DNA from: CAYMST01 sp964393115
GTDB taxonomy: Bacteria; Bacteroidota; Bacteroidia; Cytophagales; Cyclobacteriaceae
NCBI GenBank assembly: GCA_964393115.1
Contig: CAYMST010000024.1
Location: forward strand, 1 to 28,053
DNA: 28,053 nt
Direction: 5' to 3'
A program made the translations under genes and the position numbers. Within the stretch, counting starts at the first letter, position 1. Each line of letters begins with the position of its first letter. Positions 15,034-24,109 of the stretch are shown here, piece by piece. The notes below the pieces were generated by a model. It saw only the letters and a list, made by a program, of their open reading frames with translations, was not told the DNA's origin and did not search any database.

Positions 15034-16152
15034 ATGGTCCCAGTTAATACACCTGTCATAGGGGAAAACGAAAAAAAATATGTTTCCGAATGCCTAAACT
15101 CTGGTTGGATTTCTTCGGAAGGCCCTTTCGTGAAACAGTTCGAAACTAAATTTTCAGAGTACTTAGGACGAGAATTCGGAATTGCGGTATCGAGCGGTTC
15201 AGGGGCATTAGATATTGCGATAAAAGCATTAGATCTAAACCCCGGAGATGAGGTCATAATGCCCACTTTTACAATTATATCACCAGCATTCTCGATTATC
15301 AAACAAAACGCAGTACCGGTTTTGGTCGACAGCGATCTTGAAACTTGGAACATGGATGTCTCTCAAATTGAGGGTAAAATTAGTTCTAGAACAAAAGCCA
15401 TATTAGTGGTTCACATTTACGGTCTTTCGGTTGACATGGATCCGATTTTAGACTTGTGTAAGAAGTATGATTTGCTATTGATAGAGGATGCTGCAGAGAT
15501 GCATGGTCAAGAATATAAGGGAAAAAAATGTGGTAGCTTCGGCGACATGAGTATATTCAGTTTTTATCCCAATAAGCATATTACCACTGGTGAAGGTGGG
15601 ATGGTCTTAACGAACGATGAGCGTCTTGAAAAAAAATTGCGGGCATTAAGGAATCTAAGCTTTACACAACCCAGACGTTTTGTTCACTATGACGTAGGCT
15701 GGAATTACAGAATGACCAATTTACAAGCCGCAATAGGACTTGGGCAATTGGAAAGAATTGATGAAATAATTGAGAAAAAAAGGCAGATTGGCAAATGGTA
15801 TAAAACCATATTAAAAGACCAAAATATCACTTCGATTGTTGCCAAAACTGATTACTGTGAAAACATTTATTGGGTTAATGGCATCATGTTTAACTCTGAA
15901 GAAGAAAAAAACTATGTCGTAGAAAAATTGAAAGCCCAGAAAATTGGAACAAGGCCTTTCTTTTGGTGTATGCATGAGCAACCTGTTTTTCAAAAAATGA
16001 AATTGTTTTTGAACGAACGTTATCCCAATGCAGAGAAGATGGCAAGACGAGGCATTTACCTCCCTTCGGGACTAGCGCTAACTTTTAGTGAAGTAGAATT
16101 TGTTTGTTCCTGTCTTATCAACATCTTAAATAGTATAAATGGAAAACTTTAA
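15034..16152 (+). CDS. PLP sugar aminotransferase, perosamine-synthase-like (DegT/DnrJ/EryC1/StrS)
   Basis: The 372-residue product starts VPVNTPVIGENEKKYVSEC, then GWISSEGPFV, the N-terminus typical of GDP-perosamine synthases (Per/RfbE). SSGSGALDIAIKAL forms the phosphate-binding turn. EDAAEMHG (151-158) carries the Asp that contacts the pyridine nitrogen. FSFYPNKHITTGEGG (175-189) carries the Schiff-base Lys, K181. The likely reaction is glutamate-dependent amination of a 4-keto-6-deoxy nucleotide sugar, probably GDP-4-keto-6-deoxymannose to GDP-perosamine. The exact substrate is inference, since related enzymes accept dTDP- or UDP-sugars. No GDP-mannose dehydratase (gmd) gene is in the window. 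It overlaps the downstream methyltransferase gene by 14 bp. Confidence 0.85.
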   Translation: MVPVNTPVIGENEKKYVSECLNSGWISSEGPFVKQFETKFSEYLGREFGIAVSSGSGALDIAIKALDLNPGDEVIMPTFTIISPAFSIIKQNAVPVLVDSDLETWNMDVSQIEGKISSRTKAILVVHIYGLSVDMDPILDLCKKYDLLLIEDAAEMHGQEYKGKKCGSFGDMSIFSFYPNKHITTGEGGMVLTNDERLEKKLRALRNLSFTQPRRFVHYDVGWNYRMTNLQAAIGLGQLERIDEIIEKKRQIGKWYKTILKDQNITSIVAKTDYCENIYWVNGIMFNSEEEKNYVVEKLKAQKIGTRPFFWCMHEQPVFQKMKLFLNERYPNAEKMARRGIYLPSGLALTFSEVEFVCSCLINILNSINGKL

Positions 16153-16903
16153 AGCATACGCGCAGTACTATGACCTCTTATATGCGGAAAAGAATTACAT
16201 CGAAGAGGCCAATTTTATTTTAGGTGTTTATGACGACAGGTATAAAAAGCTACCAAGTTATATACTAGATATGGGTTGTGGCACTGGAAAACACGCCATT
16301 GCCTTAGAAAAGCAGTCTTCCGCTTCTATAACGGGAATTGATTTATCCAGTGAAATGATTGAAACAGCCAAATCCAAATGCCAAAACAATGGAAGAACAA
16401 ATTTTTTATGTGCAGATGTTAGAAATTATAATAGCACGAGCAAATTTGATCTTATTGTTTCATTATTCCATGTTTTAAGCTATCAAAACTCAAATGCTGA
16501 CGTAACATCTTTTTTCAACACCGCTCATAGTAACTTAATTGAAAATCAACTTTTCCTCTTTGATTGCTGGTTTGGACCAAGTGTTTTAGAAGAGAAACCA
16601 GAACCACGAATTAAAAAGCTCGAATCTAATGATATTAAAGTCTTCAGGTATGCCCAACCTGAAATTGACTATATGAACAATATAGTCAATGTTAATTATC
16701 ACATTGTAGTAACCGATAAACATTCGGGAAAGCATCATGAATTTACAGAAACCCATAAGATGCGCTACTTTTTCACACCAGAAATCCGTCTTTTTTTAGA
16801 GGCACAAGGTTTCGAATTGCTAGACTGTTTTGAATGGCCATCGAAATCTAAATTATCGAACAGAACGTGGAACTCAATGTTCGTGGCTAAAAAATGTTCC
16901 TAA
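16139..16903 (+). CDS. SAM methyltransferase, aminosugar N-methyltransferase-like
   Basis: The soluble product has 254 residues. YAQYYDLLYAEKNYIEEANFI (7-27, with the YDLLY core) resembles the N-terminus of aminosugar N-methyltransferases such as TylM1/DesVI. Motif I is YILDMGCGTGKHA (41-53) and the strand-2 acid is GIDLSSEMI. FDLIVSLFHVLSYQ and NLIENQLFLFDCWFG follow in the expected order. Translational overlap with the sugar aminotransferase suggests it methylates the new amino group, giving an N-methyl or N,N-dimethyl amino-6-deoxysugar; this is inference. Alternatives are O-methylation of the glycan or a chain-terminating methylation recognised by the Wzt C-terminal domain. Confidence 0.8.
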   Translation: MENFKAYAQYYDLLYAEKNYIEEANFILGVYDDRYKKLPSYILDMGCGTGKHAIALEKQSSASITGIDLSSEMIETAKSKCQNNGRTNFLCADVRNYNSTSKFDLIVSLFHVLSYQNSNADVTSFFNTAHSNLIENQLFLFDCWFGPSVLEEKPEPRIKKLESNDIKVFRYAQPEIDYMNNIVNVNYHIVVTDKHSGKHHEFTETHKMRYFFTPEIRLFLEAQGFELLDCFEWPSKSKLSNRTWNSMFVAKKCS

Positions 16904-16933
16904 TGAAAGAAATACCAAACACTACAAAACAAC

Positions 16934-18178
16934 ATGAAAATAGCCGTATGGTTTAATTCAGCATCAGTGCCTACAGAAGGAGGGGGACACTCTTATTTTC
17001 AAAGGCTAACAAGAAAAATTGATTTACATGAATTCGAGGGTGATACTTCAATCGTTTTCTTAGGTGAAGACACGCACGGCAAGTTCTCTTCTTTAATCAA
17101 GAATAAGGCAATTTTATTCTTACCCACTGTAAAGTCTCCCAAAATATTCGCTTGTAAAATACTAAAAGTATTAGCTCGTAAACTGAAAATTTCATTTATC
17201 GAAACAAAAATAGATGTCAAACTTCGAGCTCTTCAAAACGAAGTATTTACAAGGTTTTTGGAAAGCAATGAGATATCTCTAATAGTCTATTTACAACCTG
17301 GAACTACGAAAGTCGACAACTTTCCGTCGATAATTACTAATTGGGATATTGGTCATATTTCGTCTTTTGCGTTCCCAGAATTCATCAATGATTTCTCATT
17401 TGAAATGCGTGAACATTGGTTTTGGAATAATGCGCGTAAAGCCACAAAGATAATTGTCGAATCAGAGGCTGGTAAAAATGAGTTAAAAGCTTTTTTCAAC
17501 GTCCCAGATCATAAAATACATGTTGTTCCAATCTTCGCCGGCAGTAGCATAATGGAAAAAATGGAGCACTCTAAGACCATGGATAAAATGAAAGCCTGGG
17601 GCCTCGAATCAAATCAATATTTCTTTTATCCGGCCCAATTTTGGGCGCACAAAAATCATTACCATCTCCTTCTGGCATTTAATAAACTTGTTAAATCTTC
17701 AAGTAAGAGTATTAAATTAGTGTTTACTGGTTCGGATAAAGGCAATTGGGAATACATTGACAAAACCATTACCGAACTTAGTTTGACTGACTTAGTAATC
17801 AACCTTGGTTTTGTTGAAAACGAAGAAATGAACGCACTTTATACAAATGCCATTGCACTTGTCATGCCCACTTTTTTGGGCCCCACTAATATGCCTCCTT
17901 TAGAAGCGTTAGAATTAAACTGTCCAATACTATGTTCCGATATACCTGGACATAGGGAAATGCTTAAAAATGGTGCTATTTACTTCCATCCGGAGAGCTC
18001 TGATCAAATATATAAAGCCATGTCAAGAATGCTTGACAATAGTACAAGACAGGAGTTGATTGACCTGGCAGAGTTAGTGAAAAATGACACTGATTTTCGT
18101 TTCACAATCGATAATGCAATTTTTTCGTTAGAAGAATGTATAAAATCAACATTGTCAATTAGAAGTTGTTGGAAATAA
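16934..18178 (+). CDS. GT4-family glycosyltransferase
   Basis: The 414-residue GT-B enzyme has two Rossmann domains. The N-terminal glycine-rich turn is VPTEGGGHSYFQRL (12-25). The C-terminal half has FYPAQFWAHKNHYHLLLAF, VFTGSDKG, LGFVENEEMNALY, and TNMPPLEALELNCPILCSDIP split over the nucleotide-binding helix. In the E-x7-E signature only the second Glu (PLEAL) is kept, with Asn/Thr near the first position, a variation known in GT4 subgroups that add rhamnose-like sugars. It probably adds a deoxyhexose during O-chain assembly. It follows the methyltransferase by 30 bp and ends the operon. It is the only glycosyltransferase in this transcript, so chain assembly must use enzymes from elsewhere. 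Confidence 0.88.
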   Translation: MKIAVWFNSASVPTEGGGHSYFQRLTRKIDLHEFEGDTSIVFLGEDTHGKFSSLIKNKAILFLPTVKSPKIFACKILKVLARKLKISFIETKIDVKLRALQNEVFTRFLESNEISLIVYLQPGTTKVDNFPSIITNWDIGHISSFAFPEFINDFSFEMREHWFWNNARKATKIIVESEAGKNELKAFFNVPDHKIHVVPIFAGSSIMEKMEHSKTMDKMKAWGLESNQYFFYPAQFWAHKNHYHLLLAFNKLVKSSSKSIKLVFTGSDKGNWEYIDKTITELSLTDLVINLGFVENEEMNALYTNAIALVMPTFLGPTNMPPLEALELNCPILCSDIPGHREMLKNGAIYFHPESSDQIYKAMSRMLDNSTRQELIDLAELVKNDTDFRFTIDNAIFSLEECIKSTLSIRSCWK

Positions 18179-18189
18179 AGAATATCCAA

Positions 18190-18235
18190 CTGTAATATCC
18201 TTGTTGAGTTCACTGTAATATCCTTGTTGAGTTCA
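18190..18235 (+). repeat. Two perfect tandem copies of a 23-bp unit
   Basis: The unit at 18190-18212 (starting CTGTAATATCC, ending GTTGAGTTCA) is repeated exactly at 18213-18235. It lies in the 78-bp gap between the GT4 gene and the start codon of the giant secreted protein, where the promoter or leader of that gene would be. Confidence 0.9.
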
Positions 18236-18256
18236 ATGTTTAAATGAATAGCGCTT

Positions 18257-21200
18257 ATGATCATAAAGCCCAGTGTTATTTTTTTTATATTAAGCACTTT
18301 CTTAGTGCTAGCCCTTGCAAGCACAAAAACAAATGCACAACTGGCACTATTTGATGTTGAAGATGACTTTATCTGTTTAGAAGAGGAAATCATCTTCAAT
18401 AATCAATCGGTCAATGCACAATCATTTGAATGGGACTTCTGTGTAGATGATGTACAAGGCGATGCTGAGCTGTCATTGATATCAAATAGTAGTCAATTAG
18501 GTAATATCTTCGGAATCTCTGCTATTGAGCATCTTGATACCTCTTACGTATTCTTGATATCTTTCATTGATAATAGAATCGTCAAGCTTACTTTCGATAA
18601 CCCAAACAACCCCTCGAATTTCTCTACACAAGCAATTAATATCCCAAACGAACTTTTGTCTTCACCATCGGACCTAGAAATCGTCAACCATAACGGACAG
18701 TGGGTCGGATTCGTCTCCAATTTTGGAAATGGAAATATTATAAAGCTTGAGTTTGGAAACTCGTTGAGCAACAACAACCCAAACACTCAAGTGATGAGTT
18801 CATTTGGCTCGTTTAGCCAAACCTCCGCAATAAATATCGTACGACATTCAGATGAATTTATCCTGTTTGTCGCAAACGGTATCGCGCAAGCACAGATAAC
18901 GCAAATTAATTTAGGTAATGACCTAAGCAATATAAATCCTACCACCAGAATATTAAACACTAGTGGAATAGCTTCAATTAGAGGGTTTGACATCATTGAA
19001 ACATGTCAAGGTTATTATTTTCTCGTTGGAGGGCTAAATAGTAACAACACCAAACTATTCAAACTTGATAGTCAACTAGAAAACAACTTAACTGACATTC
19101 AAACATTTAACTTTAATCAGCCCGCTAATATCAGATGGGTTTTTGAAGCTGGACAATACCATGGATATGTTCAGCTCAGGAACGGAGATCTAATGGACTT
19201 AAACTTCCAAAATAATATTGAAAATACACCAACTCAACGAATATTGGCCTCGCAAGGAAATAGTGGAAACGGAATCGAATTCTTCTACGAAAGAGGCAAT
19301 CTAGTCGGGCTAGGAGCTACAAATAGTGGGAATACACTTAACAGAATAGAGTTTGAGGGAGAGTGTAGCAGTAATACCCTGTCCTCAGCATTAGTAAATC
19401 CTAATAACATCAGGTATAATAATACGGGTAACTACACCATAGCATTAACGGCATATGATCAATCTTGTAATCAACAAACCTTCTTAGAAACAATCACAAT
19501 ACAAAACTTAGTGGCACCAGACATAACGGTAACAATATCACAAAACAGGTGTCTTGATTCTGCTCTGGAAGTATCGGCAATTACATCGAATACTGAAGCC
19601 ACTATTAATTGGGACTTTGGAGATGGAACAACTGCTAACCAGGCAGAAGTCAATCATACATATCAAAATACTGGGGAGTTTATCATTAGCACTTCTGCTT
19701 CATTGCCGAATGGATGTCAAAACAATTTCTCACAGATTATCCCAATTTACCCTAGGCCACAAGCTGCACTATTCAACTTACCAACCGGAATTATTTGTAC
19801 GAACGATGAGCTAGTATTCGAAAATATCACTGACACAACCAATTTTAGAGGTGCTCTAGAATTTCAATGGAATTTCAATAATGAAGGATTTAGCTCTCAA
19901 GATACTGGTGTATTCGAATTCAATTCAACTGGAAACAAGAACATTAGTCTGATCGCTTTTATACCTGGATGTACAACTGAAGTTAATACACAACAACTTT
20001 CAGTGAATTTCGAAGGGCCTGAATTCCAAATGAATTATACGAACAACTGTCAAGGACAAAATGTAGTATTTGATGTGATACACAATGGAATATTGGATGA
20101 ATTCAATTGGGACTTTGGTGATAATATAAACAGTTCGTCACAAGCAACAACGCATAGCTATCAAAACCAAGGAAATTATCTAGTAGAATTACAAGTAACT
20201 GATATAAATGGTTGTCAGGCTAAAATTGATTCACTAATAGAAGTAGACTTTGGTGACATGATCTCCTTGCAGCTTAGCGATAGTGCGCTAAATGTGCCTA
20301 TCCTTTTTTCAGGAACTGATTTAACACCTGGCGATGATAGCGTTAACAATTGGACTTGGAGATTTGAAGATGAAACCATTAACCAACAACAGTTTCGAAA
20401 ACCTTTCTTCGAATTGGGAAATACAAACATTCAGATAGAAGCACTTACAAGACAAGGGTGTAACTATCTGCTTGACACTTTAATTAACATTGTAGAACCG
20501 GTATCCCCTTTTCCATTTTTTGACCCTAATGACACCCTAATTTGCATAGGTGAAGACGTATTACTCAATAATCAATCGGTCAATGCACAATCATTTGAAT
20601 GGGACTTCTGTGTAGATGATGTACAAGGCGATGCTGAGCTGTCATTGATATCAAATAGTAGTCAATTAGGTAATATCTTCGGAATCTCTGCTATTGAGCA
20701 TCTTGATACCTCTTACGTATTCTTGATATCTTTCATTGATAATAGAATCGTCAAGCTTACTTTCGATAACCCAAACAACCCCTCGAATTTCTCTACACAA
20801 GCAATTAATATCCCAAACGAACTTTTGTCTTCACCATCGGACCTAGAAATCGTCAACCATAACGGACAGTGGGTCGGATTCGTCTCCAATTTTGGAAATG
20901 GAAATATTATAAAGCTTGAGTTTGGAAACTCGTTGAGCAACAACAACCCAAACACTCAAGTGATGAGTTCATTTGGCTCGTTTAGCCAAACCTCCGCAAT
21001 AAATATCGTACGACATTCAGATGAATTTATCCTGTTTGTCGCAAACGGTATCGCGCAAGCACAGATAACGCAAATTAATTTAGGTAATGACCTAAGCAAT
21101 ATAAATCCTACCACCAGAATATTAAACACTAGTGGAATAGCTTCAATTAGAGGGTTTGACATCATTGAAACATGTCAAGGTTATTATTTTCTCGTTGGAG

Positions 21201-24007
21201 GGCTAAATAGTAACAACACCAAACTATTCAAACTTGATAGTCAACTAGAAAACAACTTAACTGACATTCAAACATTTAACTTTAATCAGCCCGCTAATAT
21301 CAGATGGGTTTTTGAAGCTGGACAATACCATGGATATGTTCAGCTCAGGAACGGAGATCTAATGGACTTAAACTTCCAAAATAATATTGAAAATACACCA
21401 ACTCAACGAATATTGGCCTCGCAAGGAAATAGTGGAAACGGAATCGAATTCTTCTACGAAAGAGGCAATCTAGTCGGGCTAGGAGCTACAAATAGTGGGA
21501 ATACACTTAACAGAATAGAGTTTGAGGGAGAGTGTAGCAGTAATACCCTGTCCTCAGCATTAGTAAATCCTAATAACATCAGGTATAATAATACGGGTAA
21601 CTACACCATAGCATTAACGGCATATGATCAATCTTGTAATCAACAAACCTTCTTAGAAACAGTTTCAATATTACCGCTACAAGCACCCTCTCTTACCCTC
21701 TCCCCTTTCTCCACAGACTGCATCACACAAGAAACCTCATTTACTCTGGAGGATGTTGACTTAGCAAATCTTAAAAGAATCGATTGGAATTTTGGAGACG
21801 GCACAGACACCAGTTTTGTATTTGAAGCGGGTGACTTAAAAAACACGTCAATTGTGCATATCTATCCTGAAGCAATTACTTACGACCTATTAGTTTCTAT
21901 CGGCTCCTCGAATGGTTGTTCTAATTCTATTCAAGATACCGTGGCCATAAATTTTAGCCCTTTAGTCCCATCATTCACCCCTTCCGCGGATCAGTTTTGC
22001 ACAGATAGCCCTATTCGTCTTGAAAATAATACAAACACGGGAGGTCGTAACCCACTACGAATAGAGTATGAATGGAGAGTCAACAATGAGTCATACTTTG
22101 ATCGAGAACCAGTTATCGATTTCGATGAAGATGGGACCTATGAAATAAGTATGGTTGCAAAATTGGATCAGGAATGCATATCGGATACTATCAAACAGTC
22201 CATTGGAATTGCACCGTCTTCGAAAGCTATTTTCAACACCAATAGTGTATGCTTAGGGCAAGACATAATGCTATTGAATACTTCCGAAGGCCCCATACAA
22301 AATACCAAATGGAATTTTGGAGACGGAATTGGATCGCTGATAGATGTCTCCTCACACCGCTATCAAGTCCCTGGTAGCTACCAAATAAACTTGGAAATCG
22401 AAAGTCCAAATGGCTGTATCAGCTCTGCTGACACATTGGTTACGGTTTATGGTATCCCAACAGTAGAAATACAAGACAACCAGATCTGTGAAGGGGTTGA
22501 GGTCCTTTTCAGCAGGGAGAGTTTCCCTAATGAACCATCAATCATTCAACATGAATGGATTCTCAATGATACGCTAACTGTTTTTTCTACTAACCCAGTA
22601 TTTGAAATATCCGGCAGTAGCAACACGCTGAAGTTAATCTTGACGGATGAAAATGGATGTATAGATAGTAGTACCGTAGAGCTAAATGCATTAGGCACCC
22701 CAGATGTCGATGTTAACACTACTAACTTGTGTTTTGGCGATGAAGCTATCTTCACGATGCAAAGCTCAGAAGAATTGCAGAGTTTCTTCTGGACGTTAAA
22801 TGGACAAATTATACCCGACGACCCTTCTCCAAGAACGATATTTGCTTCACCAGGAATGAAAACTTATTCCCTTAACTTTACTAGTGCTCTTGGCTGTCAG
22901 AAACAATTCATTGACAACGTCTTCATAAGTCCAGCTCCAAACTTGACCCTGCCTATAACTCCGGTTTGCCAGAATGAATTTTTAGAGCTTTCAATTCCTG
23001 ATCAGTTTGAAGGAGTTTCACTGACCTCTATTGAATGGAGTATTGAAGATATTAAAAGAGGTACGGGGGAGAAGTTTAATTTTAAATTTTCAGAATCAGG
23101 ACAGTTCGGTTTAAATGTATCAGCATCTACTCCAGAGGGTTGTAACAATACAGCCAATTATTCAGTCACGGTAAATGAGTCTCCAGATGCCTCGATACAG
23201 CTTTCACAAGAATTTATAGTACCTCCTGGAACTGTAAACCTCGAAACCGTTCCAAATGATTTTGAGCAATTGATTTGGAAAGTTGTCGACAATGTGATTG
23301 AAGATGAAAGTAGAAGCTTAACGCTACAACTTGATACCATGGGAGAGTATAATATCAGCTTAACCAAAGTCAATGGGTTTGGTTGTGCCGACTCCAGTGT
23401 TACGACAATTCGGGCCTTAGAACCTATAAGTGATTTAAGCCTCTCAACACTTAACACACCTATAATTGACAACCAAATGGCAATTGAATTTAGGCTTCAA
23501 AACCTCGGTAACCTTGAGGTCGACAGAGTGATTTTAACAACAAAAACGGATCAGAATGAAGGTGTTCGAGAAGAAATTCAAGTAGACTTAACCCCTAACT
23601 CTTCTGGAAATTACAGCTCAGGAATTCGTATTCCAGTAATAAACGGTGAACCCGGTTTTGTTTGCATTGATGTTAAACCCCTGACGAACACAATTGCGGA
23701 AGTAGACACTTCAAATAATAAAGTTTGTAGAACCTTCGGTAATGAGGTGAAGTTAATGAGACCGTACCCAAGTCCTGCAACAGATTTTGTGAATGTGGAA
23801 ATTATTCTGGAAAACGAAGAACAGTATATCATCGAAATTAGCGATTTCAATGGCACTTCTGTTTTCACCACACAGTTACTACAATTGAGAAATGGGCTCA
23901 ACCAAGTACAGATACCTATTAGTGAGCTTAGTTCAGGAGTCTACTTTGTAAATATCTTTAGTAATTCAAGGAGTCAAATCCTTTCCAACAAATTCTTCAA
24001 GCAGTAG
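18257..24007 (+). CDS. Giant secreted PKD-rich protein with duplicated propeller-like modules and T9SS sorting domain
   Basis: The 1,916-residue product starts with a Sec signal peptide (IFFILSTFLVLALAS, cleaved near TNAQ). Residues about 47-412 and 770-1135 are identical modules. Each begins with a PKD-type strand ending in FEWDFC. About 300 residues follow with six repeats of about 50 residues (YVFLISFIDNRIVKLTF, WVGFVSNFGNGNIIKLEF and similar), which look like blades of a beta-propeller. Each module ends with a PKD-like YNNTGNYTIALTAYD. Between and after the modules come many PKD/Ig-like domains (WDFGDGTTANQ, WNFGDGIGS). A CARDB-like domain spans about 1735-1825, and a T9SS type A sorting domain (about 1833-1916; PYPSPATDFVNVEI, SSGVYFVNIFS) ends the protein. 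Export across the outer membrane and surface display or release are expected. Adhesion or ligand binding is inference; no catalytic motif was seen. Confidence 0.88.
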   Translation: MIIKPSVIFFILSTFLVLALASTKTNAQLALFDVEDDFICLEEEIIFNNQSVNAQSFEWDFCVDDVQGDAELSLISNSSQLGNIFGISAIEHLDTSYVFLISFIDNRIVKLTFDNPNNPSNFSTQAINIPNELLSSPSDLEIVNHNGQWVGFVSNFGNGNIIKLEFGNSLSNNNPNTQVMSSFGSFSQTSAINIVRHSDEFILFVANGIAQAQITQINLGNDLSNINPTTRILNTSGIASIRGFDIIETCQGYYFLVGGLNSNNTKLFKLDSQLENNLTDIQTFNFNQPANIRWVFEAGQYHGYVQLRNGDLMDLNFQNNIENTPTQRILASQGNSGNGIEFFYERGNLVGLGATNSGNTLNRIEFEGECSSNTLSSALVNPNNIRYNNTGNYTIALTAYDQSCNQQTFLETITIQNLVAPDITVTISQNRCLDSALEVSAITSNTEATINWDFGDGTTANQAEVNHTYQNTGEFIISTSASLPNGCQNNFSQIIPIYPRPQAALFNLPTGIICTNDELVFENITDTTNFRGALEFQWNFNNEGFSSQDTGVFEFNSTGNKNISLIAFIPGCTTEVNTQQLSVNFEGPEFQMNYTNNCQGQNVVFDVIHNGILDEFNWDFGDNINSSSQATTHSYQNQGNYLVELQVTDINGCQAKIDSLIEVDFGDMISLQLSDSALNVPILFSGTDLTPGDDSVNNWTWRFEDETINQQQFRKPFFELGNTNIQIEALTRQGCNYLLDTLINIVEPVSPFPFFDPNDTLICIGEDVLLNNQSVNAQSFEWDFCVDDVQGDAELSLISNSSQLGNIFGISAIEHLDTSYVFLISFIDNRIVKLTFDNPNNPSNFSTQAINIPNELLSSPSDLEIVNHNGQWVGFVSNFGNGNIIKLEFGNSLSNNNPNTQVMSSFGSFSQTSAINIVRHSDEFILFVANGIAQAQITQINLGNDLSNINPTTRILNTSGIASIRGFDIIETCQGYYFLVGGLNSNNTKLFKLDSQLENNLTDIQTFNFNQPANIRWVFEAGQYHGYVQLRNGDLMDLNFQNNIENTPTQRILASQGNSGNGIEFFYERGNLVGLGATNSGNTLNRIEFEGECSSNTLSSALVNPNNIRYNNTGNYTIALTAYDQSCNQQTFLETVSILPLQAPSLTLSPFSTDCITQETSFTLEDVDLANLKRIDWNFGDGTDTSFVFEAGDLKNTSIVHIYPEAITYDLLVSIGSSNGCSNSIQDTVAINFSPLVPSFTPSADQFCTDSPIRLENNTNTGGRNPLRIEYEWRVNNESYFDREPVIDFDEDGTYEISMVAKLDQECISDTIKQSIGIAPSSKAIFNTNSVCLGQDIMLLNTSEGPIQNTKWNFGDGIGSLIDVSSHRYQVPGSYQINLEIESPNGCISSADTLVTVYGIPTVEIQDNQICEGVEVLFSRESFPNEPSIIQHEWILNDTLTVFSTNPVFEISGSSNTLKLILTDENGCIDSSTVELNALGTPDVDVNTTNLCFGDEAIFTMQSSEELQSFFWTLNGQIIPDDPSPRTIFASPGMKTYSLNFTSALGCQKQFIDNVFISPAPNLTLPITPVCQNEFLELSIPDQFEGVSLTSIEWSIEDIKRGTGEKFNFKFSESGQFGLNVSASTPEGCNNTANYSVTVNESPDASIQLSQEFIVPPGTVNLETVPNDFEQLIWKVVDNVIEDESRSLTLQLDTMGEYNISLTKVNGFGCADSSVTTIRALEPISDLSLSTLNTPIIDNQMAIEFRLQNLGNLEVDRVILTTKTDQNEGVREEIQVDLTPNSSGNYSSGIRIPVINGEPGFVCIDVKPLTNTIAEVDTSNNKVCRTFGNEVKLMRPYPSPATDFVNVEIILENEEQYIIEISDFNGTSVFTTQLLQLRNGLNQVQIPISELSSGVYFVNIFSNSRSQILSNKFFKQ
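18396..19492 (+). repeat. 1,097-bp direct repeat, copy 1
   Basis: This copy appears identical base for base to 20565-21661, including all synonymous positions. The offset is 2,169 bp, exactly 723 codons. Identity stops abruptly at both ends. Confidence 0.92.
20565..21661 (+). repeat. 1,097-bp direct repeat, copy 2
   Basis: This is the second copy of 18396-19492. The flanking codons (FDPNDTLICIGEDVLL here, FDVEDDFICLEEEIIF in copy 1) are related but clearly diverged. Confidence 0.92.
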
Positions 24008-24079
24008 ACATATCTTGCTGAAATTTCGAAAAGTAAAAGAACATAGATATTCATACACCTGACATTCCAAATACTTAAA

Positions 24080-24087
24080 TATATTTG
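24080..24087 (+). promoter_or_regulatory. Bacteroidota -7 promoter element candidate for accD
   Basis: TATATTTG matches TAnnTTTG and lies 30 bp before the accD ATG, which would give a short leader. A clear -33 element is not visible. Confidence 0.55.
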
Positions 24088-24109
24088 TGCCTTTGGTAAA
24101 TAAAACTGA

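Noticed and set aside
18190..18235. Possible start of a CRISPR array
   Set aside because: The two 23-bp copies are directly adjacent with no spacer, and there are no cas genes.
18544..21165. Antisense open frames of 69-80 codons occurring twice within the giant gene
   Set aside because: They are mirror images of the duplicated coding segment, and their identity comes from the DNA duplication.
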